NCBI RefSeq assembly: GCF_003261575.2
Contig: NZ_CP036175.1
Span: 4,960,001-5,024,000, forward strand
Direction: 5' to 3'
Source: Klebsiella huaxiensis
GTDB lineage: Bacteria; Pseudomonadota; Gammaproteobacteria; Enterobacterales; Enterobacteriaceae
Length of the DNA: 64,000 nt
This document shows, piece by piece, positions 44,794 to 52,605 of the stretch. The notes below the pieces were generated by a model. That model ran no database searches. It saw only the letters and a list, made by a program, of their open reading frames with translations, and was not told the origin of the DNA. Each line of letters starts with the position of its first letter. Position 1 is the first letter of the stretch. A program made the translations under genes and the position numbers.

Positions 44794-45549
44794 ATGACTA
44801 AAGCAGTAACAGTAAAAAACATCACCTTCCAGGAAGGGGAAACCCTGATTTGCGTTCCGCTGATTGGGAAAACCATTGACGAACTGCAAGTCAATGCTCG
44901 TGCCCTGGCTACCGCCGGAGCCGACATTATCGAATGGCGTGTTGATCACTTCACGCAGGTTAGAGAAATTGAGCAGGTACTGTTGGCGCTGGGTGAAATT
45001 CGTCAGTTGCTGAAAGACATTCCGCTGCTGTTCACCTTCCGCAGTAAAAAAGAGGGCGGCGAAACGGAAATTAGTGATGAAGCTTATTTTGAACTGAATC
45101 GCCAGGCGGCGGTTAGCGGGCTCGCTGACGTCATTGATGTCGAGCTATTCAATGATGAAGCACAGATTCGTTCACTGGTGAACGATGCCCATGCGGCTGG
45201 TGTAAAAGTCATCATGAGTAATCATGATTTCCATAAAACACCGGCTCAGGAAGATATTATCTACCGCCTGCGTCGTATGCAGGACCTGGGTGCCGATTTA
45301 CCGAAAATCGCCGTCATGCCGCAGTCGCCACAGGATGTATTAACCCTGCTGTCTGCAACCCTGACGATGAAAGAAAAGTATGCAACCCGCCCATTAATTA
45401 CCATGTCGATGGGTAAATCCGGCGGGGTTAGCCGGGTAACAGGTCGTTTGTTTGGTTCAGCAATGACCTTCGGTACCGTGGGTCAGGCGTCAGCACCGGG
45501 ACAAATTGCCATTACTCAACTGCGTGAGCTGATGGATATTCTTTCCTGA
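44794..45549 (+). CDS. aroD: 3-dehydroquinate dehydratase, type I
   Basis: Type I DHQase forms a Schiff base and converts 3-dehydroquinate to 3-dehydroshikimate. The start at MTKAVTVKN (251 residues) keeps catalytic His at 144 (SNHDFH) and Schiff-base Lys at 171 (LPKIAVMPQS), one off the E. coli H143/K170. In-frame ATGs at 44767 and 44782 are alternatives. The sequence differs considerably from E. coli AroD. Its place in a quinate-type operon suggests a catabolic paralogue; whether another aroD exists elsewhere cannot be seen. Confidence 0.9.
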   Translation: MTKAVTVKNITFQEGETLICVPLIGKTIDELQVNARALATAGADIIEWRVDHFTQVREIEQVLLALGEIRQLLKDIPLLFTFRSKKEGGETEISDEAYFELNRQAAVSGLADVIDVELFNDEAQIRSLVNDAHAAGVKVIMSNHDFHKTPAQEDIIYRLRRMQDLGADLPKIAVMPQSPQDVLTLLSATLTMKEKYATRPLITMSMGKSGGVSRVTGRLFGSAMTFGTVGQASAPGQIAITQLRELMDILS

Positions 45550-45558
45550 TAAAACGGT

Positions 45559-45579
45559 GCCCGGAGGTTTCCTCCGGGC
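45559..45579. terminator. Bidirectional terminator between aroD and LysR gene
   Basis: A perfect 9-bp stem GCCCGGAGG / CCTCCGGGC with a TTT loop lies between the convergent stops. T-rich tracts follow weakly on both strands (ATCTGCTT and ACCGTTTT). Confidence 0.75.
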
Positions 45580-45585
45580 ATCTGC

Positions 45586-46482
45586 TTAAATCATTTTTTG
45601 GCTGTCATTAATAATGACATTCTTAAACGACTGAATTGCAGGGGAAAGTACCCGCTCTTTCATCGTTGCCAGATAGATATAGCGTGGAGGAATCGCATTT
45701 TTGATCGTCAGGATATGCACGTTGTAGTACGAGAGTGCGGAAATTCGCGGCATAATCGCAATACCATAATCAATACTCACCAGACCCGCCATCGCCGTAT
45801 CCTCGTCAACGTAGCAAGCAATGTCCGGCACTAATTTTTGCTGCATAAATACGTTATCAATAAAAGGCCGCAGACCGCTATTTTCTGAAAAATAGACATA
45901 GGGATAATGAATCGTTTCCACGAGATCGACTTCATCATCATATAGCCTGGCAAGAGGATGATCTTTCGCCGTCACTACAACCAGTTCTTGCTGAATAATT
46001 GGAATAAAATCAATATCTGGCTCATCAGCAATATAAGAGCAAATCGCTAAATCAGTCTTTCCGGCCTTCAGTTCCTGCAGCAGTGTTAGCGACGTGCCCT
46101 GAGTGAAAGAAAACGTCACATTGTGACAAGATGGTGAAAGTGAGTACTTATTAATTAACTGCGGAACAACAAACTCACCCATTGTATAAATAAAAGCAAT
46201 ACGAATATTCTCTTTGTTTTCCGCACTATTTTTTTGCAGCGTCATGCGACCATTTTCCAGAGAAGCCAGCGCATCTTCAACGTAGGGCAGAAAGCGTTTA
46301 CCATTCTGTGTGATCTTGACATTTCGCCCTTTTCTGGCAAATAGCGCCACTCCCAGTTCTTTCTCCAACTCAGATATGGCATGGCTTAAGGAGGGCTGGG
46401 TGATGAAAAGACTAGAGGCCGCCTCGGTGTAATGCTCGGTTTCTGCCAGTCGCTTAAAATAATAAAGTTGCTTTAGGTTCAT
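45586..46482 (-). CDS. LysR-family transcriptional regulator of the hydroaromatic island
   Basis: The 298-residue protein has an N-terminal winged HTH (LYYFKRLAETEHYTEAASSLFITQPSLSHAISELE, about residues 6-40) and a LysR substrate-binding domain. It converges on the aroD operon and diverges from the second MFS gene, with a 232-bp shared promoter region. By family habit it would control the neighbouring genes in response to their substrate. Effector and target are inferred. Confidence 0.88.
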   Translation of the reverse strand: MNLKQLYYFKRLAETEHYTEAASSLFITQPSLSHAISELEKELGVALFARKGRNVKITQNGKRFLPYVEDALASLENGRMTLQKNSAENKENIRIAFIYTMGEFVVPQLINKYSLSPSCHNVTFSFTQGTSLTLLQELKAGKTDLAICSYIADEPDIDFIPIIQQELVVVTAKDHPLARLYDDEVDLVETIHYPYVYFSENSGLRPFIDNVFMQQKLVPDIACYVDEDTAMAGLVSIDYGIAIMPRISALSYYNVHILTIKNAIPPRYIYLATMKERVLSPAIQSFKNVIINDSQKMI

Positions 46483-46656
46483 TATTTTTGCTCGTATAAT
46501 ATAAGAATAAAACTAATGCACCTAATATACCATACAAGCCATCTATGATGAGTCGCAAAGGGCAAATATCGGCGTCGCATCAAATATTGTTTTGTTATTT
46601 TATTCATCACGTAACAAAGGATTGCAATATCATAGACTAAATCAATGGTTCAGTAG

Positions 46657-46692
46657 AATATTTTTGCATGTGTCAATATATGCAAAAATATT
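46657..46692. promoter_or_regulatory. Perfect 13-bp inverted repeat upstream of MFS gene
   Basis: AATATTTTTGCAT and ATGCAAAAATATT are separated by 10 nt. The 3' arm ends 22 bp before the MFS start. It may be an operator for a dimeric regulator or an mRNA hairpin in the 5' leader. Confidence 0.6.
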
Positions 46693-46714
46693 TTAAACTT
46701 TAAAGGAACTCTCA

Positions 46715-48025
46715 ATGAGGACAATCGATGTTCAGGAAAGGCCTATTTCGCCACCGGCCACGCAGAAGCGAACCAAAACGCGAATTGTAATTTTAATGTT
46801 ACTCTCTATTGGTACGATGATAAATTATCTTGATCGTACTATCCTTGGTGTTGTTGCTCCTAAGTTAACAAGCGAAATACATATCGATCCGGCAATGATG
46901 GGCATCGTCTTTTCTGCTTTTGCCTGGACCTATGCGCTGGCACAAATCCCTGGAGGCATGTTTTTAGATCGCTTTGGTAACAAATTAACCTACGCACTTT
47001 CAATTTTTTTCTGGTCAACCTTCACTCTATTACAAAGCTTTTCTGTCGGTTTAAAATCCTTGTTGCTACTGCGCTTAGGTTTGGGAATCAGTGAAGCCCC
47101 CTGCTTCCCGGTCAACAGTCGGGTCGTGAGTAAATGGTTTCCCCAACATGAACGCGCACGTGCAACGGCAACTTACACCGTCGGAGAATATATTGGGCTG
47201 GCGGCATTCTCTCCTTTACTCTTTATTATTCTTGAACATCATGGCTGGAGAACGTTATTTTTTATTACTGGTGGTTTAGGTATTGCCTTCACTTTTGTTT
47301 GGTGGAAATTTTATCACGAACCGCATGAATCCAAAACCGCAAATAAAGCCGAACTGGAATATATCGGTTTAGAAAATACCGAGAAAGCGAATGAAAATGT
47401 CCCTTTCAACTGGCCCGATGCAAAACGTTTATTGTGCTGCAGGCAAATAATTGGCGCCAGCCTTGGGCAGTTTGCAGGTAATACTACGCTGGTTTTCTTC
47501 CTGACCTGGTTCCCCACCTATCTGGCCAATGAGCGCCATTTGCCATGGCTTCACGTTGGTTTCTTCGCCTCCTGGCCATTTATGGCAGCGGCTGTTGGCA
47601 TTCTTTTCGGTGGCTGGGTCTCCGACAAAATATTAAGAAAAACCAAGTCTGTAAATATTAGTCGAAAATTACCCATTATTTCAGGGCTATTGCTTTCCAG
47701 TTGTATCATCGCGGCTAACTGGGTGGAGAGTAACACTGCGGTCATTATTATTATGTCGGTAGCCTTCTTTGGCCAAGGGATGGTTGGGCTGGGCTGGACG
47801 CTAATTTCAGATATTGCCCCTAAAAATATGGCTGGGCTTACTGGTGGGATCTTCAACTTCTGCGCAAATATGGCATCGATCATTACTCCATTGATTATTG
47901 GCGTAATTATATCGATGACCGGTAATTTCTTCTACGCACTCATTTATATTGGTCTGACGGCATTTATTGGCGTTATCGCCTATATTTTTATTATCGGTGA
48001 TATCAAACGGATTGTATTGAAATAG
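46715..48025 (+). CDS. MFS transporter, anion:cation symporter (ACS) family
   Basis: This 436-residue carrier has twelve predicted helices and the ACS pattern: NYLDRTILGVVAP in helix 1, LDRFGNKL in loop 2-3, and SEAPCFPVNSRVVSKWFP. Relatives such as GudP, GarP and ExuT carry sugar acids and small organic anions. Divergence from the LysR gene in the hydroaromatic island suggests a carboxylated substrate such as quinate or shikimate. An AAAGGA site precedes the ATG. Confidence 0.87.
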   Translation: MRTIDVQERPISPPATQKRTKTRIVILMLLSIGTMINYLDRTILGVVAPKLTSEIHIDPAMMGIVFSAFAWTYALAQIPGGMFLDRFGNKLTYALSIFFWSTFTLLQSFSVGLKSLLLLRLGLGISEAPCFPVNSRVVSKWFPQHERARATATYTVGEYIGLAAFSPLLFIILEHHGWRTLFFITGGLGIAFTFVWWKFYHEPHESKTANKAELEYIGLENTEKANENVPFNWPDAKRLLCCRQIIGASLGQFAGNTTLVFFLTWFPTYLANERHLPWLHVGFFASWPFMAAAVGILFGGWVSDKILRKTKSVNISRKLPIISGLLLSSCIIAANWVESNTAVIIIMSVAFFGQGMVGLGWTLISDIAPKNMAGLTGGIFNFCANMASIITPLIIGVIISMTGNFFYALIYIGLTAFIGVIAYIFIIGDIKRIVLK

Positions 48026-48038
48026 CAAGTTGCGTGAA

Positions 48039-48071
48039 ACTACCCCGGCAGGCATCATCTACCGGGGTAGT
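48039..48071. terminator. Bidirectional terminator between MFS gene and setA
   Basis: A perfect 10-bp stem ACTACCCCGG / CCGGGGTAGT with a 13-nt loop lies between the convergent stops. No strong T-run is present. Confidence 0.65.
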
Positions 48072-48078
48072 CAGGTAA

Positions 48079-49263
48079 TTAGATATCCTTAACTTTACAG
48101 GTCATAAACAGCGTCACCAGCGAAATAGCGGCAATGGTCCAGTAGACGCTAGCGTGCCCATAGCTCTGCGATATCGTCCCCTGAATGACCCCGGCCAGAA
48201 TCACTCCAGTGGAGATACTGTTGGTGAACAGCGTCGTTGCCGCCCCTGCCCTTCCGGGCATCAGGTCCTGAAACCACAACATGCCAATCCCGGCGACGAT
48301 GCCGATAAACACAGCGTTAAACAACTGTAGTGCCAGCAACGCCACCCGGTCATGAAACAGAATCAGGCCGACATAAAACAGAACGCCTGCCGCAACCGCT
48401 GCTACCATCATGTTGCGTTTGCCCCAGCGCTTAACGTAGTAGCCCGCCAAAATCATAGCCGGAATTTCCAGCCCGGCGGCGGTTCCCATCAAAATCCCCG
48501 CAAGACTATCCGGCAGACCCAGATCGCTGCTGATCCACAATGGCATATCGATGATATACATCGTGTTGCAGGTCCACATCAGGGTAGAGGCGATAAACAG
48601 CATACGTACGTTTTTATCATGCCACCCTCCAGCCTGCTGTAGCACTTCAGTACCTTCCGAAGGTTGCTCAACGCGGGCAACCGACGGCAACTTGAAGGCA
48701 ATCAGCACCAGGCTGATGACAAAAATGCCCGCAGCTATCGTAAACATGGTGGTAAAGCCGTAATTCAGCGCCAACATAAAAGCCAGCGGCGGGCCAATCA
48801 CCCACGCCAGCGAGAGCTGAGCACGCATTATCGAACTGAACATCACCACTTCACGCGCCGAGCTATCGGCATATTCCCGCGCCAGCGCAAAAAGCTGCGG
48901 CATCGCGGCATTCGCCACCGAAGCCAGCATCACCCCACAGGTAATCAGCGTCAGATAATGGCGATTAAATGCAAACAACAGCGCATTACCTACCGCCATC
49001 AGGCAGCAGAACATAATCAAGCGCCGACGATCGCCCCGACTATCGGAGCGCTTAGCCAGCGCCAGGCTGACCAGGATCCCGGCAATCGCGTTAACCGTAT
49101 AGAAAAGCCCCACCCAGAAAGGCTGCGCGCCCACTTCGCGGCTAAGAAATAAACTGAGCGTTGGCGCTTGCAGTGCACCAGCGATTCCCATCATGAAAGC
49201 GACCAGCATAAAAGCGGCGTAAACGCCGTTAAGACGTCGCCCCATCGTCATTAACCACAGCAT
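48079..49263 (-). CDS. setA: Sugar efflux transporter SetA
   Basis: SetA is a 394-residue MFS exporter of glucose, lactose and analogues, with twelve helices. The N-terminus (RRLNGVYAAFMLVAFMMGIAGALQAPT) and C-terminus match E. coli SetA closely. It lies about 30 bp downstream of the SgrS terminator on the same strand. In E. coli the two form one glucose-phosphate stress unit, with setA reached by read-through. Confidence 0.95.
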   Translation of the reverse strand: MLWLMTMGRRLNGVYAAFMLVAFMMGIAGALQAPTLSLFLSREVGAQPFWVGLFYTVNAIAGILVSLALAKRSDSRGDRRRLIMFCCLMAVGNALLFAFNRHYLTLITCGVMLASVANAAMPQLFALAREYADSSAREVVMFSSIMRAQLSLAWVIGPPLAFMLALNYGFTTMFTIAAGIFVISLVLIAFKLPSVARVEQPSEGTEVLQQAGGWHDKNVRMLFIASTLMWTCNTMYIIDMPLWISSDLGLPDSLAGILMGTAAGLEIPAMILAGYYVKRWGKRNMMVAAVAAGVLFYVGLILFHDRVALLALQLFNAVFIGIVAGIGMLWFQDLMPGRAGAATTLFTNSISTGVILAGVIQGTISQSYGHASVYWTIAAISLVTLFMTCKVKDI

Positions 49264-49293
49264 GTCATGTCCTTAAACCACGCGAAGAAAACG

Positions 49294-49322
49294 AAAAAAG
49301 CCAGCAGAGGTTTTCTGCTGGC
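49294..49322 (-). terminator. SgrS terminator
   Basis: GCCAGCAG / CTGCTGGC with a 7-nt loop is followed by six Ts on the minus strand. The CACCCGCCAGCAG lead-in matches the E. coli SgrS 3' end. The U-tract is the expected Hfq site. Confidence 0.92.
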
Positions 49323-49330
49323 GGGTGATT

Positions 49331-49458
49331 CTATACTCTATGGATTTCGAGTTGCGGGCAGGTGGCCAGAACGTAAGTCCCTGGAAACATAGATAACTAT
49401 GTGACCTGGGCGAGCGGGCGCAGCCAACGCACCTGCAGCTTGAAAGACGACGAGTATA
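49331..49458. repeat. Palindromic intergenic repeat, copy 2 (inside sgrS)
   Basis: About 128 bp with inverted ends (TATACTC...TTTCGAGTTGC and GCAGCTTGAAA...GAGTATA) and a central CATAGATAACTATG hairpin within a CCTGGAAACATAG core. It shares ends and core with 13563-13668 in reverse orientation. It sits where E. coli SgrS reads GGTGTAAAATCACCC. Confidence 0.85.
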
Positions 49459-49492
49459 ACACCAATACTCAGTCACACATGATGTCTGCAAG

Positions 49493-49645
49493 TCAATGAT
49501 CAGAGGTCTGCGACGTAACTCCCCACTGCATCAGTTCGCCAAGAATTTCCTGCTGTCTTCCTGCCATCAGGCGGGCCAGCCAGGACGCATCCTGCGTCGC
49601 AGAAAAGTAGCGTAGGTAGAACTGTTTTGTGGTTGACCTCATCAT
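49493..49645 (-). CDS. sgrT: SgrT small protein (glucose transport inhibitor)
   Basis: Encoded within SgrS, SgrT inhibits the glucose PTS permease PtsG at the protein level. A strong AGGAGG lies 6 nt before two tandem ATGs; using the first gives 50 residues. It shares with E. coli SgrT the QFYxRYFxAT motif, a central Trp-Leu segment and ELMQW near the C-terminus, while the rest is diverged. The reading frame ends before the ptsG-pairing segment, as in E. coli. Confidence 0.88.
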   Translation of the reverse strand: MMRSTTKQFYLRYFSATQDASWLARLMAGRQQEILGELMQWGVTSQTSDH

Positions 49646-49732
49646 ATTCACCTCCTCACTTCATCGAGGTTGATTATTGACTTAATATAGGAAGTAATAA
49701 ATTGCTGAGTTTTTATCAGGAGTTCCCCTTTT

Positions 49733-51388
49733 ATGTCTTCCGGTCGTTTACAACAGCAGTTCATCCGCTTATGGCAGTGCTGCGACGGCAAGTCGCAGGA
49801 GACAACGCTTAATGAGCTGGCAGATATGTTGAGCTGCTCGCGCCGTCATATGCGTACCTTACTGAATATGATGGAAGAGCGCGGCTGGCTGACCTGGGAG
49901 GCGGAGGTCGGGCGCGGTAAGCGCTCCCGGCTGGCTTTCCTCTATACCGGTCTCGCCTTGCAACAACAGCGGGCTGAAGACCTGCTTGAGCAGGACAGAA
50001 TCGATCAACTGGTGCAGTTGGTTGGCGATAAAGCCGCCGTCCGGCAAATGCTGGTTTCCCATCTCGGCCGCAGCTTCCGTCAGGGGCGGCATATCCTGCG
50101 CGTCCTCTATTATCGGCCGATGAAAAACCTGTTGCCCGGCAGCGCGTTGCGCCGTTCGGAAACCCATATCGCCCGGCAGATTTTTAGCGCCCTGACGCGG
50201 GTAAATGAGGAAAATGGGGAACTGGAAGCCGATATTGCTCACCATTGGCAGCAAATTACCCCAACCCACTGGCGTTTTTTTCTGCGTCCTGGCATTCATT
50301 TTCATCATGGACGTGAACTGGAAATGGAGGATGTCATAACCTCCTTACAGCGTAGCAACGCGCTGCCGCTGTTCTCTCATATCGAGCGCATCGACTCCCC
50401 CACCGCATGGACTCTCGACATTCATCTTAGCCAGCCTGACCGCTGGCTACCGTGGCTGTTAAGTCAGGTCCCGGCAATGATCCTGCCGCATGAGTGGCAG
50501 TCTATGGAGAAATTCTCCAGTATCCCTGTTGGTACCGGGCCTTACTCGGTGGTACGCAATAACCAGAATCAGCTCAAAATTCATGCTTTCGACGACTATT
50601 TCGGCTATCGGGCCTTGATCGATGAAGTTAACGTCTGGGTGTTGCCGGAAATCAGCGAAGAACCCAATGGCGGATTAACGCTCCAAGGCACCACGGAGAG
50701 TGAAAAAGCGGTGGAAAGCCGTCTGGAAGAGGGTTGCTACTATCTGCTGTTCGACACCCGTAGCCCGCTCGGCGGCAACACCGCGGTTCGCCAGTGGTTA
50801 AGCTACCTGTTCCAGCCCGCCAGCCTGCTCTATCACGCTGGTGAACATTATCAGGGCAACTGGTTCCCGGCCTACGGCCTGCTACCCCGCTGGCACCATG
50901 CGCGCAGCCACGCTTGCGAAAAACCGCCGGGCCTGGAGACGGTCAAACTGACCTATTACCAGGACCACGTTGAGCATCGCTTGATAGGTGGGATTATGGC
51001 GACGCTGCTGGCCGAGCATCAGGTCAAACTGGAAATTCAGGAGCTGGAGTACGAAGAGTGGCATCGCGGCGAAGTGGTCAGCGACGTGTGGCTCAATAGC
51101 GCCAACTTCACGTTACCGATCGATTTTTCCCTGTTTGCCTGGTTGTATGAAGTCCCACTGATTCGCCACTGTATTCCCATCGACTGGGAGCAGGACGCCA
51201 GCCGTTGGCGCGCAGGAGAGCTTAATCCGGCCACCTGGAGCCAGCAGCTGTTGGCCAACCAAACCATTGTGCCGCTCATACACCATTGGCTGATGATCCA
51301 GGGGCAGCGCAGCATGCGCGGCGTGCGCATGAATACCCTCGGCTGGTTCGACTTTAAGTCCGCGTGGTTTGCGCCACCGGAGCCGTAA
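49733..51388 (+). CDS. sgrR: Transcriptional activator SgrR
   Basis: SgrR activates sgrS during sugar-phosphate stress. The 551-residue length matches E. coli. The N-terminal winged HTH (about residues 1-110, TLNELADMLSCSRRHMRTLLNMMEERGWL) is followed by a solute-binding-protein-like domain (SBP_bac_5) that probably senses a small molecule. It is divergent from sgrS with a short shared promoter region. Confidence 0.96.
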   Translation: MSSGRLQQQFIRLWQCCDGKSQETTLNELADMLSCSRRHMRTLLNMMEERGWLTWEAEVGRGKRSRLAFLYTGLALQQQRAEDLLEQDRIDQLVQLVGDKAAVRQMLVSHLGRSFRQGRHILRVLYYRPMKNLLPGSALRRSETHIARQIFSALTRVNEENGELEADIAHHWQQITPTHWRFFLRPGIHFHHGRELEMEDVITSLQRSNALPLFSHIERIDSPTAWTLDIHLSQPDRWLPWLLSQVPAMILPHEWQSMEKFSSIPVGTGPYSVVRNNQNQLKIHAFDDYFGYRALIDEVNVWVLPEISEEPNGGLTLQGTTESEKAVESRLEEGCYYLLFDTRSPLGGNTAVRQWLSYLFQPASLLYHAGEHYQGNWFPAYGLLPRWHHARSHACEKPPGLETVKLTYYQDHVEHRLIGGIMATLLAEHQVKLEIQELEYEEWHRGEVVSDVWLNSANFTLPIDFSLFAWLYEVPLIRHCIPIDWEQDASRWRAGELNPATWSQQLLANQTIVPLIHHWLMIQGQRSMRGVRMNTLGWFDFKSAWFAPPEP

Positions 51389-51430
51389 GGCTTTCCGTCA
51401 GCTAACAAAATCATTACACTAACTGCCGTT

Positions 51431-51578
51431 CTCAACGGGGTGCTAATAAACATACGCAATATCATTCAAGTTGCATCAACGCGCGGTTAGCGCAGAAGCA
51501 ATCCGAAAGATAAAGCGCATGGGCTGAGAAAATACCCGTCGAACCTGATCCGGATAACGCCGGCGAAGGGATTTGAGG
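51431..51578 (+). promoter_or_regulatory. TPP riboswitch with an enlarged P3 arm, upstream of thiB
   Basis: The thi-box is complete: P1 CTCAA (51431-51435) with TTGAG (51573-51577), P2 CGGGGTGC with TACCCG, the pyrimidine-sensing GCTGAGA (51522-51528), and the pyrophosphate arm CCTGATCCGGATAACGCCGGCGAAGGGA. The P3 arm runs from 51444 to 51521, about 80 nt. It has a CATACGC/GCGCATG base stem (51451-51457 with 51515-51521) and an inner repeat-like hairpin. Thiamine pyrophosphate binding should repress thiBPQ. Confidence 0.93.
51463..51510. repeat. Degenerate repeat-like hairpin inside riboswitch P3
   Basis: The segment begins TTCAAGTTGCA, like the ends of the two palindromic repeats, and folds as TTGC/GCAA around GCGC/GCGC. 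It lacks their central CATAG hairpin, so it is at most a truncated relative. Confidence 0.4.
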
Positions 51579-51621
51579 CCCACTCAAAATCCTTTGCCAC
51601 CCCTTTTTTCTGAGGTGCAAA

Positions 51622-52605
51622 GTGTTGAAAAAATTACTCCCGCTGCTGGCGCTGGTCGCTGCGCCCGTTTTCGCCAAACCACTCCTGACCGTTTATACCT
51701 ACGACTCTTTCTCCGCCGACTGGGGGCCAGGTCCGGCGATTAAAAAAGCCTTTGAAGCCGACTGCAACTGCGAACTGAAGTTTGTGGCGCTGGAAGATGG
51801 CGTCTCGCTGCTTAACCGCCTGCGCATGGAAGGCAAAAACAGCAAAGCCGATGTCGTGCTTGGGCTGGATAACAACCTGCTGGAAGCTGCTTCCCAGAGC
51901 AAACTGTTCGCCAAAAGCGGCGTACCAGCCACCGCGCTCAGCGTGCCTGGCGGCTGGGACAACGATACCTTTGTCCCCTTTGATTACGGCTACTTCGCCT
52001 TTGTTTACGATAAAAACAAGCTCAAAAATCCGCCGAAAAGCCTGAAAGAACTGGTTGAGAGCGACCAGAAATGGCGGGTGATTTATGAAGATCCGCGCAC
52101 CAGCACGCCGGGCCTTGGCCTGCTGCTGTGGATGCAAAAAGTCTACGGCGATAAAACCCCGGAAGCCTGGCAGAAACTGGCGGCAAAAACCGTCACCGTC
52201 ACTAAAGGCTGGAGCGAAGCCTACGGCCTGTTCCTGAAAGGTGAAAGCGATCTGGTACTGAGCTACACCACCTCCCCGGCCTATCACATTATCGAAGAGA
52301 AGAAAGATAACTACGCCGCAGCCAATTTCGCAGAAGGCCACTATCTGCAGGTTGAAGTTGCCGCCCGCACAGCGGCCAGCAAGCAGCCGGAACTGGCGGA
52401 GAAATTCCTCAAATTTATGGTTTCGCCAGGTTTCCAGAACGCTGTCCCTACTGGCAACTGGATGTATCCGGTCACCCAGGTTGCGCTTCCGCCAGGCTTT
52501 GACGCACTGATGAAACCGCAAATTACTCTCGAATTTACCCCACAGCAGGTCGCAACCGACCGCCAGAACTGGATCAACGCATGGCAACGCGCCGTCAGCC
52601 GCTAA
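51622..52605 (+). CDS. thiB: Thiamine/TPP periplasmic binding protein
   Basis: ThiB captures thiamine, TMP and TPP in the periplasm for ThiPQ. The start is GTG behind GAGGTG, giving 327 residues, as in E. coli. The signal peptide is LKKLLPLLALVAAPVFA, with cleavage after residue 18 or so. The mature part has PFDYGYFAFVYDK, SDLVLSYTTSPAYH and the GNWMYPV ligand segment. It overlaps thiP by 25 bp. Confidence 0.96.
   Translation: MLKKLLPLLALVAAPVFAKPLLTVYTYDSFSADWGPGPAIKKAFEADCNCELKFVALEDGVSLLNRLRMEGKNSKADVVLGLDNNLLEAASQSKLFAKSGVPATALSVPGGWDNDTFVPFDYGYFAFVYDKNKLKNPPKSLKELVESDQKWRVIYEDPRTSTPGLGLLLWMQKVYGDKTPEAWQKLAAKTVTVTKGWSEAYGLFLKGESDLVLSYTTSPAYHIIEEKKDNYAAANFAEGHYLQVEVAARTAASKQPELAEKFLKFMVSPGFQNAVPTGNWMYPVTQVALPPGFDALMKPQITLEFTPQQVATDRQNWINAWQRAVSR

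Larger units (their letters stand above)
49294..49665 (-). ncRNA. sgrS: SgrS small RNA with an internal repeat insertion
   Basis: SgrS is the Hfq-dependent sRNA of glucose-phosphate stress that represses ptsG and manXYZ. The predicted 5' end (GATGAAG at 49659-49665) matches E. coli SgrS. The pairing segment GTGTGACTGAGTATTGGTGT (about 49459-49478) is conserved. A terminator (49294-49322) closes it. Between the last two lies a repeat of about 128 nt, absent from E. coli, so the RNA would be about 372 nt rather than 227 nt. SgrT is encoded inside its 5' part. It diverges from sgrR. Confidence 0.88.

Noticed and set aside
51634..52587. 317-codon frame antisense to thiB
   Set aside because: thiB is unmistakable, with signal peptide and family motifs; the reverse frame is a mirror effect of its codon use.
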